Part shown: positions 1 to 7,361 of the stretch, in pieces
Layout of the letters: every line of letters starts with the position of its first letter
Numbering within the stretch: the first letter of the stretch is position 1
Origin: Gymnopus androsaceus JB14
Taxonomy: Eukaryota; Basidiomycota; Agaricomycetes; Agaricales; Omphalotaceae
DNA length: 11,447 bases
NCBI GenBank assembly: GCA_009733575.1
Contig: ML769692.1
Coordinates: 48,693 to 60,139, forward strand
Direction: 5' to 3'
Made by a program: the position numbers and the translations under genes
The notes under the pieces: model-generated
The model's database searches: none
The model's input: only the letters and a program-made list of their open reading frames with translations
Told to the model about the DNA's origin: nothing

Positions 1-1120
1 TCCAAATTGGGAAGCATGAGCCCATCACGGTACTCTGGAGAATCCAGAGAAAAAGAACCCATTCAAGCACAAAGCCATCCATCAGGAGATAAGATACATC
101 TCCTGAAGGCAGGATTTGATTTGACTTGATTATGAGCAGGATGCCAGGGGCAAAGACAAGAAGATGTGGAAGGTAAATTAGATGAAGTAGCTGTTTGTGA
201 ATGTCAGTGCATCTGATATTTCGGCTGAATGGTATGACCTGAAGAATTTGGCATACCATCAGGAGAGAATGCAACAGATGTAACTGTGTTTTTGTGCCCT
301 TCCAGTGGGTCTCTTCTGGCCGGCCAGTTTTGCATTCCAAATTCTGACTGAGTTATCATATGAGCCAGAGACAATTCTCTTGCCATCAGGGAAGAATGCA
401 ACAGATGTATACCCTTGTGTGCCCTTCCAGTGGGTCTCCTTCTGCCTGCCAGTTTCTGCATTCCAAATTCTGACTGAGTGATCATATGAGCCAGACACAA
501 TTCTCTTGCCATCTGGAGAGAATGCAACAGATGTCATAGTTGTGTGCCCTTCCAGTGGGTCTCCTTCTGGCCTGCCAGTTTCTGCATTCCAAATTCTGAC
601 TGAGTGATCATATAAGCCAGAGACAATTCTCTTGCCATCAGGAGAGAATGCAACAGATGTAACTGTGCTTTTGTGCCCTTCCAGTGAGTCTCCTTCTTGC
701 CTACCAGTTTCTGCATTCCAAATTCTGACTGAGTGATCATATGAGCCAGATACAATTCTCTTGCCATCTGGAGAGAATGCAACAATGTAACTGTGTTTTT
801 ATGCCCTTCCAGTGGGTCTCCTTCTGGCCTGCCAGTTTCTGCATTCCAAATTCTGACTGAGTTGTCTCCTGATGCCAGAGACAATTCTTTGCCATCAGGA
901 GAGAATGCAACAGATGTAATTGACCTTGTGTGCCCTTCCCAGTGGGTCTCCTTCTGGCCTGCCAGTTTCTGCATTCCAAATTCTGACTGAGTTGATCATA
1001 TAAGCCAGAGAACAATTCTCTTGCCATCAGGAGAGAATGCAACAGATGTAACTGTGTTTGTGCCCTTCCAGTGGGTCTCCTTCTTGTCTACCAGTTTCTG
1101 CATTCCAAATTCTGACTGAA
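1..1120 (-). pseudogene. Broken C-terminal WD40-repeat array of an NLR-like (NACHT/NB-ARC-WD40) gene
   Basis: The minus strand encodes WD40 beta-propeller blades, a protein-binding fold. The anchor GCATTCCAAATTCTGACTGA (reverse of ..SVRIWNA) recurs at 332, 458, 584, 713, 841, 971 and 1100, so units are 126-130 bp, about 42 residues each. Readable blades contain TSVAFSPDGKRIVSGSYD followed by HSVRIWNAETG. A diverged last blade (about 204-290) is followed by a tail that stays in one frame to the window edge, with SPDGW and then PEYRDGL, a tail style I associate with fungal NLR-type WD40 proteins. The copy is dead: spacings of 128 and 130 bp and extra bases (such as near 331) shift the frame, and the last-blade frame has stops at 204-206 and 63-65. 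Near-identity of blades at the DNA level is typical of fungal NLR WD40 arrays. The NACHT/NB-ARC part would lie at higher coordinates, but homology stops near 1120 and a foldback follows, so the N-terminal part is missing here. The NLR assignment is inference; the WD40 array is directly visible. Confidence 0.85.
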
Positions 1121-1165
1121 GGTGAATCCATGAAGTCCCGAAGCCTGGGAAGGAGGCTGCTTTTT

Positions 1166-1545
1166 CAGGAGATTATAGAATACAAATATTTCTGAGGACT
1201 TCAGAAGGGAATTAATTCAGATCCACTGAAGCTTGAACTTTCTGCAAAGGGAAATGTCTTCCCAAAATGACTTTTTTTTGGACAGGACCTGAGGTAATCT
1301 GCTTCAGCTGACCCAAGAACATATATTACAGAAGCTGACCGCAGTATTCCATTTCAGCATTCATGTCAGAAAATCATTTGGATGGCTCTGGTAATTTATA
1401 TTTTCAGGTCAGCTGAGGCTGATTGCTCCAGAACCTGTCCAAAAAATATAATTTCAAATGTTTACAGAAAGCTCAAGCTTCAATCAGTCTGAAGTTATTT
1501 CCTTCTTAAGTGCTAAGAAATGTTTATTTTCTATAATACCACCTG
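1166..1545. repeat. Long imperfect inverted repeat (foldback), about 380 bp
   Basis: Two arms of roughly 170-180 bp pair around a centre near 1355. Matching blocks from outside in include GATTATAGAA (1171-1180) with its near complement at 1529-1538, GAAGCTTGAACTTTCTG (1228-1244) with CAGAAAGCTCAAGCTTC (1465-1481), TTTTTTGGACAGG (about 1273-1285) with CCTGTCCAAAAAA (1434-1446), and CAGCTGACC (about 1305-1313) with GGTCAGCTG (1407-1415). The pair sums stay close to 2710, as expected for one continuous foldback. Arms differ by many substitutions and small gaps. There is no open reading frame of note. It may be a foldback transposon, a decayed inverted duplication or a hairpin-RNA source. No target-site duplication was found. 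Confidence 0.75.
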
Positions 1546-1584
1546 CTAGTCCCTACTAGCTGCCTATATAGGACCAGAGGGAGG

Positions 1585-1949
1585 TCAAGGGGGTCCGGGC
1601 CGGGAAATCCCGTACCGGGGGTAGGTAGGGTGGGTCCATCGCGAGGCTCAAAAAATATTTTTTGACTGACCCTCAAAATACATTTTTGTGATGTCCAAAT
1701 GAGTCAAATAAGCCCAAGAAGTGCCTGAAAAGTATATTCAGACCAGCTACATTGTATAGAGTGAGTATATACCTTTTTATTGCCTTTTTAGGTCATTTCA
1801 TGAGTGCTTACAGTTCAGTGTCTCATAGTTGCCTTATTTGGTAATCACATGACCCATAATATCACGTGAAGGGAGGGAGGGTCCAGTGCCAAGGCTGAAA
1901 AAACTTTTCCGACCCCTGGTATGAAATTAATTTTTTCGTACCCCCTTGA
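1585..1949. mobile_element. MITE-like element with 13-bp TIRs and a 6-8 bp target-site duplication
   Basis: The left end TCAAGGGGGTCCG (1585-1597) is an inverted match at 12 of 13 positions to the right end CGTACCCCCTTGA (1937-1949). GGGAGG flanks both ends directly (1579-1584 and 1950-1955). If the terminal GA is counted with the flank, the direct repeat is GAGGGAGG (1577-1584 and 1948-1955). The 365-bp interior has no coding potential. It holds two diverged direct subterminal blocks, GGGTCCATCGCGAGGCTC with an A-run at about 1631 and GGGTCCAGTGCCAAGGCTG with an A-run at about 1879. This fits a non-autonomous DNA transposon; an 8-bp duplication would suit the hAT superfamily, but that is inference. 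Confidence 0.72.
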
Positions 1950-2424
1950 GGGAGGTTTTGCCTTGTGTCTTGTACAAGTCAATAAGAGATTTTCACCATG
2001 GTTAAAACCAACTAAAGTTTTAAACCTTCGAATAAAATATCAGACTTAGGGACCTTAGACACTCCCATGGGCGCTTGTTACACTAGTGTCAATATCAGTG
2101 TCCCTTGACCTACATACCCTAGCAACATTGCACTACATACTTACCAGTTATTGGTGCTCTCGGGCATGTTTCGTTCCTTACTACTTACAGTTACCAGTAC
2201 AACAGTACAACTACTTCATTAGCATTAGACACATAGGGGACTCGGTATGTAGAAAACCAGTATCAAGTCAAAACAAAGTTACAATTCCCTACTTCTAATA
2301 AACCTTCCTTATCCCAAAACAAACTCGATTAACCCTCTCGACCCAAAGCATGTTCACATCTACACATGCGAGCTAGCTTTACAATCAGAATGTCATATAT
2401 ACAGAAATATGGCATAGATAGATA
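1950..2424. other. Gene-free stretch between MITE and transposase remnant
   Basis: I see no supported gene here. A 70-codon open frame at 2086-2298 begins at a GTG rather than an ATG, has no recognisable motif, and is probably chance. No clear repeat was found beyond the MITE flank at 1950-1955. Confidence 0.5.
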
Positions 2425-2990
2425 CTAGGACATACATAACACTAGAAATGTAGATAACTGCATACACAAGGCACTAATCCAGTCAGCAGCAATTGACAAT
2501 GCTTTATCCAGCTCACCCTCAATATCATCATCATCCTCCTCCTCTGCATCATTACCAGGGTTGTTATTGAAGGATGGGGAATTCAAATGTTGTAGTGGCG
2601 CCTCTTTTGCAACTGCTACACCAGGTCAGAAATACTTATTGTTTGAGAAGTCAAACCCATCCAAGCGCTTGATAGACAGGAGCCTCCAAAGGTGTATGTC
2701 ATTGAAACGGCCATGCTCCTGCCAATGCAAAATAACTTGAAGGACCAGGGCAGGGTCTAGTTCCTTGAGGTCCTTGGCAATGGCCTTCAGCCTCTGCTCT
2801 TCATCACTCATGTAAGTGAAAAACCAGCATATCTCCATGTGAAGTCTTGGAAGCTCATTTTCAGCATGGATAAGCTTGAAGAACTCCTGCATAAGCATTC
2901 CGTTCTTCTGGGTAGCCCGTTTCCAGCCCCAAATATCCTCCTGAGTGTCCCAAAGGATGTCAAACTCAGAGAGATATGAGTACTCGGTGG
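2425..2990 (-). pseudogene. C-terminal remnant of a KDZ-type (Kyakuja-Dileera-Zisupton) transposase
   Basis: One minus-strand frame runs from about 2988 to a TAG at 2425-2427, interrupted once by a TGA at 2626-2628. It reads EYSYLSEFDILWDTQEDIWG, then AENELPRLHMEICWFFTYMS, then GRFNDIHLWRLLSIKRLDGF. This order (SxLSEFDILRDTRxDIR, then AENEIxRLNxEIRR, then FNxIHLxRL) is how I recall the end of fungal KDZ transposases. After the TGA the same frame continues into an acidic tail (NDAEEEDDDDIEGELDKAL), so the TGA looks like a premature stop in an old copy. An ATG at 2896-2898 opens a 90-codon frame, but the homology begins further upstream, so that ATG is not a real start. The similarity stops abruptly at 2986 where an inverted-repeat element begins. 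The catalytic part is absent. The family call rests on pattern recognition, not a search. Confidence 0.75.
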
Positions 2991-3085
2991 ATTACGCTCC
3001 GTGCCTTGTTTGGCTCCAATATAAAGTTATTGTACATGGCATGCTAAAGCGCTGAAGCCAAACAAGGCACGCAGCGTAATACACC
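2986..3085. mobile_element. 100-bp inverted-repeat (MITE-like) element at the transposase boundary
   Basis: Two arms of about 32 bp, 2986-3017 and 3054-3085, are inverted copies with about three mismatches. Both contain GTGCCTTGTTTGGCT in one orientation or the other, and the ends are GGTG and CACC. The 36-bp centre is AT-rich. The left end abuts the last readable codon of the KDZ remnant. No exact target-site duplication could be seen, so it may be a solo foldback, a MITE, or the end of a larger element. Confidence 0.7.
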
Positions 3086-3121
3086 AGGCGTAGGGACAGG
3101 TATCTAATTTGGCTCAAACGG

Positions 3122-4147
3122 ATTACCCACAACAACCCCTTCAATAAACCCAAAAATTATGGAGTAAAGGGTGACTGCTACACTGGCACCACTACAGCCT
3201 TGTTACTAGCACCTCCCAGCGCGTGCCTCACACCATAGACGTGAGATCTGAGTGGTCTCGCAAGGATTCGGCGTGAGAATCTCTTCTATGAAGAGCATAT
3301 CTGGCTTGCTGGACATCTTTTGGAGATGTGCATGGCAGTGCGAATCCATTACAGGATCATGTTGACCGCGAGAACGAGTTAATAACTCATTCGATGAGCC
3401 TTGATGTGGAAATGCAGAATGAATAGGTGTTGAGATCTAGCCACCTGCACTTCATCCGGCCACTACAAAGATCTCGGAAACCTTCAGCATCCTCTGAGTG
3501 GCAATACTTGGTTAATTCCATTCAATGGCAGGTGGCGGCAGTGACTACTGTCAATGCAACTGATTCAAGTGAAGAACCAGCCTTATTTGCATCTTCATCA
3601 GATTGTTGAGCCTACATCTGGGTTATGAGTGTTTCCAAATGCATTGGAAATGACTAGGCCATTCTCAATAGAAAAATAAAGTCAAGCTGGTTCAAACAGA
3701 CCAGAGCTGAGAGTCCTACATGAGGAGCTGTGGTTGCCGCTGGTCACTGGTGATGTCAAGGATGGCAAGATGATTGGGCGCTCTCCGGAAGGTTCACAGA
3801 GTAACCAGAGACCACAAGATCTGTTTACGCATTTTGAGGGTTGTTTCCAGGCAAGGGGTCGCCTAGTAGAGATATCCTGCAGTGAATAGCCATATATGAC
3901 CATGCGCCAGGTGTACTCATATGTTATAACCTTAGTAACAGTTTATTAACCACTTACCATTGAAGTTGTAGTAGTTACAATACAGCGTGGCAAGAATATA
4001 AATGCCGTAATAAGGTCGCCACGCAATCATAAGGTAGTTACATTTCGCCAAGGTAATTTGCTTAAGCGTGGGAAAAATAAGGTACCTTAAATGTATTGAA
4101 ATAAGGTAAATAAGGTAGCGAAATAAGTTCCTTTGCTCACACTCTTT
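3122..4147. repeat. 1.03-kb dispersed repeat, copy 1 (direct repeat of 9660-10684)
   Basis: The 1026 bp beginning ATTACCCACAACAACCC and ending GCTCACACTCTTT recur at 9660-10684 in the same orientation. By eye I count about ten substitutions and one 1-bp indel, so identity is about 99%. Nine of the ten substitutions are transitions. The final 150 bp carry several scattered AAGGTA-type motifs (AATAAGGT, CAAGGTAA, AAATAAGGTAG). The ends do not form TG..CA, do not pair as TIRs, and no target-site duplication was found, so the class is unknown. Open frames inside (3427-3609 plus, 3682-3903 minus) have no recognisable domain. Confidence 0.92.
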
Positions 4148-4150
4148 TCT

Positions 4151-4381
4151 ATGTATGTACGTAAATCCATTGAATCCTTCGTTCTTCGCTCTGCAGGAGA
4201 CGAAAATAGGCTGGTCAAAGCAAGATTTAACTACCGTTTTAAGAAATTACTGAATTTAAGCATGGGCAATGAAATTCAGCTAGACACGAAACTAAAAATA
4301 CCGGGGCACCCTTGCTATGACCGTCTGTTTACGAAACTCCGTTCCAAGCATGTTCTGAGCCTGACTGCATCCACCTCATGA
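4151..4381 (+). CDS. Unrecognised open frame right after repeat copy 1
   Basis: From ATG 4151 a 76-residue frame reads through a basic stretch (VKARFNYRFKKLLNLSMG) to a TGA at 4379-4381. It starts 4 bp past the end of the repeat, so if real it is probably the cut end of a longer gene. CTCTGCAG ending at 4197 would also suit an intron acceptor, with coding from 4198. No family recognised and no signal peptide. It may be chance. Confidence 0.25.
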   Translation: MYVRKSIESFVLRSAGDENRLVKARFNYRFKKLLNLSMGNEIQLDTKLKIPGHPCYDRLFTKLRSKHVLSLTASTS

Positions 4382-5681
4382 ACAGATTCCATGCAACTCT
4401 GCATGAGGTCCATCGTCATTTAGACATTGAAAGGATGGAGCAAGAGGGTTAAGCATTGACAGAGGAAGTGACGAATTAGCGGAGACTCAGAGACTCGGAG
4501 AGACCTGGTTGAATTGATTGACGTCGAGTGAGAGAAATAGAACGGGAGAGAAAGCAGTGGGAGCCCCAGTTCGCTCCAGCCCTTATTATTGATCATCAGC
4601 TCATACGCGTCTATGGCGAAAAGCTCCGCTGACATCTAGATGGTGCCCAGCGATGGAAAGGGAGATTTCGACAAAGTGATCGAGGGGACTAGTTGGTCCC
4701 CATAAATCCCATATTGCGGAGGTTTGAAGTCGAAGTTCTGGAGGTAATACAGGTAACTCCGCGACCAGAATCAGCTAAGAAGTTGAGTTGTCTGTGTCTC
4801 CGCGTCGCATAAAGAGGACTGGCGGAGGGGCAGTATGCTGAACGAACGATGTGTGGGGAGGCGGTGGTGCGCACTGCGCAGTGAGCAGAGATGTCAATGA
4901 GAATTGGTCGTGGAATGAACTACTACAGCGACGATGAGGGCAGTCTTTCAAGCAGTCCCCCCCATCAACCTCCAGCGTCGATATACCAGACCAGGCCGTC
5001 ATTTTCTAGCTATCAAACTAGCGGATTTGGGAACCTCGATGCTTGGTTGTAAAGAATGGATCGCGTGACAGGTCAAGAGGGATAGGAAGGAGGATCAGCC
5101 ATCGATGTTGAAGCCAGAGTCCACGATCTGAAGTCTCTATGCAGGATATCTTTCCTCGTCTAGCGACCGAATGAAGGTGAGGAGGCATGTAAAGCTGAGA
5201 GGCAGGGTTCAGACTGTGAGATAAAAGACGACCCAGGTTGAAGTGGATAACTATTGCACATGAATGAAATGATTAGCACGGTAATAGGACAATCGGATTG
5301 AAGGTGTAGGGCTCAAAAAACTGCCAGCAGATACGAAGAAGAAAAGTACACGATGATAGAAACGAAAATCTAACAAACCTTGAAGTAATGACTAGCTCTT
5401 GATTGCGCCCTTCGTTATTAGCGGAAGAGCTCCGTAGTCGCCCAGCATGGAACACGAGAGCAAAATTTCACCAGCACATGTTTGAGATGGCGGGGAGGAG
5501 AGTCCAAGACGGTCAAGGTCACCAATCAAGTTTTGAGCATTCTTGCAGAAAAGTGAGGTCGTTGGTAACATTGTCAAGTGACGAAGCGATTGGATGGACA
5601 AGGAAAGAAGATTCAAAGATATATATGGATGATGTTGTGCTAATACCTTCAACCATCTAATCCAATCCATTTCATCTTTCC
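4382..5681. other. CpG-rich stretch with short coding-like frames, no recognised gene
   Basis: Several overlapping frames exist on both strands (4420-4635 minus, 4689-4874 minus, 4775-5002 minus, 5392-5670 minus, 5403-5660 plus). None has a domain I recognise and several exclude each other. The most protein-like small frame is listed separately at 4891-5052. Base composition is richer in CG dinucleotides than in the WD40 and transposase remnants, which would fit non-silenced DNA. Confidence 0.4.
4891..5052 (+). CDS. Small Ser/Pro/Tyr-rich open frame, unrecognised
   Basis: ATG 4891 to TAA 5050-5052 gives 53 residues, opening MSMRIGRGMNYYSDDEG and continuing with a low-complexity SSSPPHQPP run and a Tyr/Ser-rich end. 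An in-frame TGA at 4882-4884 limits it upstream. The composition is like an intrinsically disordered region of a real protein rather than random translation. It may be one exon of an unrecognised gene or a decayed piece. No splice partner could be set with confidence. Confidence 0.25.
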   Translation: MSMRIGRGMNYYSDDEGSLSSSPPHQPPASIYQTRPSFSSYQTSGFGNLDAWL

Positions 5682-5891
5682 ATGCTCTTGGTCACCAATG
5701 CAATTGGTGTTGCATTCTTCAAGGTAGAAGATTACTTGGAAAGCCAAGATGGAATAGAATCATTCACTGTCAGTCTTGGGACAGTCGTGGTTCAGAATGT
5801 TATTCCGGCGGAGCTCGGACCGTCACTTGCATCTTACATCTTCCATGTCGAAGAAATCGACAATGAGGATAAAATCCAAGGTTCTTTGTGA
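5682..5891 (+). CDS. Unrecognised 69-residue open frame
   Basis: ATG 5682 to TGA 5889-5891. The product is mostly hydrophobic and acidic (ESFTVSLGTVVVQNVIPAEL) with balanced composition, so it could be a genuine exon or fragment. No motif recognised. It overlaps the beginning of the next coding-like frame (from about 5873), which lies in a different frame; a frameshift or an intron may connect them. Confidence 0.25.
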   Translation: MLLVTNAIGVAFFKVEDYLESQDGIESFTVSLGTVVVQNVIPAELGPSLASYIFHVEEIDNEDKIQGSL

Positions 5892-6088
5892 GGAAGAAGC
5901 ATCGGAAACCGCGTCTCATCCTCGATCTAAATCCCAATCTCATTCCCGAACGACCGGTATCAGCACTCTCTCAGTCAATCCCCTACCACGAAATACAAAT
6001 ATTACTGGGGGAATTCTCTGCCGGTAATGGAGAACGAGCTTATAAGAGCTGTGACCTTCCTAATGCCTTAGAGACACAATTCGAATAA
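5873..6088 (+). CDS. Unrecognised open frame ending LPNALETQFE
   Basis: The frame opens after a TAA at 5870-5872 and runs to TAA 6086-6088, about 71 residues without an ATG near its beginning. It contains LNPNLIPERPVSALSQSIPY followed by HEIQILLGEFSAGNGERAY, which looks like folded protein. A competing reading in another frame (SKSQSHSRTTGISTLS) could be joined by a GT-AG intron at 6024-6094 (71 nt) to the Pro/Asp-rich frame that begins at 6096, with correct phase. Only one of these can be right. No family recognised. Confidence 0.3.
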   Translation, partial: NPRFFVRKKHRKPRLILDLNPNLIPERPVSALSQSIPYHEIQILLGEFSAGNGERAYKSCDLPNALETQFE

Positions 6089-6095
6089 AAGCAGT

Positions 6096-6874
6096 TTCTC
6101 TGTCTCGGCTGGGAATAAACCTCGTTCAGCGGGTTCAGCTCAGGTTCTTCTAAGCGGAACGGGTCCTGTTGGACTAGCGACAAGGACTATGACCCCGTAT
6201 TATCCGGATTTAGACGAGATTATGGACGTTCCTCCTCCTGGACATGAAGATTCCCCGCCTCCTGCACCTGAGAAGGGAAATCCAGACTCAGATGATGGTA
6301 ATATGGATGGGGATACCGATATGTCTGTATCAGGTGGCATACGCATGGATGCTTCACCATCTAAAGCATCTACAGTCGTTCTATCGTCTTCTCTCTGTAT
6401 GCTCTTTATCTAACACTAAATCTGAGTCTCATTCCGGAGGGCATACGCATGCGAGGTCGGCTACGGGTACAACAGATTCCTGCTCTCACAGCGTCGCCGC
6501 CTCAGCTATCCTCATATCATCCCTTCATCCTCAGAATCCCAATCTCCGCACGCATTGTCGACATCAACAAATGCATATGCCTCTTCCAACTTACCTTACA
6601 ACACCTACGCACCCTCTAGCTTCTTTGCATCGACGTTGTATATGAGAAGTTCGTGTCATTTAACGAGATCGACGGAGGGTAATACGGAGGAGGGTTTACG
6701 TCTACTCATGAAACGGAGGCGGAGACTACCAATACACATGCTCATAATCGAGAGACGCAAAGAAATAAGGTCGAACATCCAGACTCACGCTTACTTAGCG
6801 GTAACATTAGTAGTTGGATTCCACCCAGGAATGCTCTGCCACCGCGTCTCCCAGTGAGGCACGCTGAGGTATGA
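6096..6874 (+). pseudogene. Disordered-protein coding remnant in shifting frames
   Basis: Protein-like stretches follow each other in changing plus-strand frames. 6096-6410 reads YYPDLDEIMDVPPPGHED and an acidic DSDDGNMDGDTDM run, then stops at 6411-6413. 6421 to about 6505 reads SESHSGGHTHARSATGTTDS. About 6519-6634 reads SESQSPHALSTSTNAYASSN. 6635-6870 reads VVYEKFVSFNEIDGG, a TAA at 6680-6682, then FTSTHETEAETTNTHAHNRE. The last piece meets GTATGA at 6869-6874, which could be an intron donor or a TGA stop. Ser/Thr/Pro/His-rich composition suggests one long disordered region. Introns may explain some changes (6397-6475 is phase-compatible), but two changes occur without space for an intron, so a decayed gene is the simpler reading. 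Function unknown. Confidence 0.35.
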
Positions 6875-7131
6875 ATTCTCCTGGACAAATCGGTGTCACT
6901 GCAGCTGTCTAGTACAACGAAACCCTGATGATTCATGGACGATAGAGACGAAAGGGGATAACATAACAAAGGCAGATCGACGAAGTGTTGCCTCGAGTTC
7001 AAAGGTGAGCTCGCCGTCTGTTTACTCTCTATTCGCCAACTTTGTGTTACTTGGGTATCCAGTCATATCTATGTAGTCTCGAATTTTCAGAGTGAAGAAA
7101 ATCGGTCGCTCATAGGTTTTGCGTTCTCCAG
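6875..7131. other. Intergenic stretch upstream of the peroxidase promoter
   Basis: No gene recognised. Minus-strand open frames here (6742-7002 and 7022-7411) overlap the peroxidase 5' end or the previous remnant and have no domain, so they are treated as chance. Confidence 0.4.
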
Positions 7132-7276
7132 GCTTCTCGAGGCCGACGTGAGATTGTTCCTCTCTTCCGTTCAAAAATGCGGCCAGTATCGACCAAAGAT
7201 TATCCTCACTCTCGAAGCTTCTTGAGGGCGATGTGAGATTGTCGGAATTCCGTTCAGAAATGCGGCCAGTTTTGGC
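7132..7276. repeat. Duplicated ~60-bp block in the peroxidase upstream region
   Basis: Block A (7132-7194) and block B (7217-7276) are diverged direct copies 85 bp apart. Shared cores are GCTTCTCGAGG/GCTTCTTGAGG, CGACGTGAGATTGT/CGATGTGAGATTGT and TTCCGTTC followed by AAATGCGGCCAGT. Block B ends about 20 bp before the TATA box. Paired upstream copies of this kind could hold duplicated activator sites; the protein that would bind is unknown. Confidence 0.75.
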
Positions 7277-7296
7277 CTTGACATGATACATTTTGA

Positions 7297-7304
7297 TATA
7301 AAAG
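7297..7304 (+). promoter_or_regulatory. TATA box of the peroxidase gene
   Basis: TATAAAAG lies 58 bp before the chosen ATG at 7362, a plausible spacing for a fungal core promoter. An out-of-frame ATG at 7328 lies between them; if transcription starts before it, it would open an overlapping upstream frame and could reduce translation. Confidence 0.6.
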
Positions 7305-7361
7305 TGGTTGAAACTACTTAAGACGCTATGTTTCCTCCAGGAGTCCGGTCCTCGAATCATT

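Noticed and set aside
204..1042. Separate small genes in the out-of-frame readings of the WD40 array
   Set aside because: The repeated LLHSLLMARELSLAHMITQS translations are shifted-frame readings of the same 126-bp WD40 units.
3427..3609. Open frame repeated at 9964-10146 as a conserved protein
   Set aside because: All three nucleotide differences between the copies change the amino acid, there is no domain, and identity simply follows the whole DNA repeat.
3682..3903. Minus-strand open frame repeated at 10219-10440
   Set aside because: Identical in both copies only because the whole repeat is nearly identical; no motif, start context or splice context supports it.
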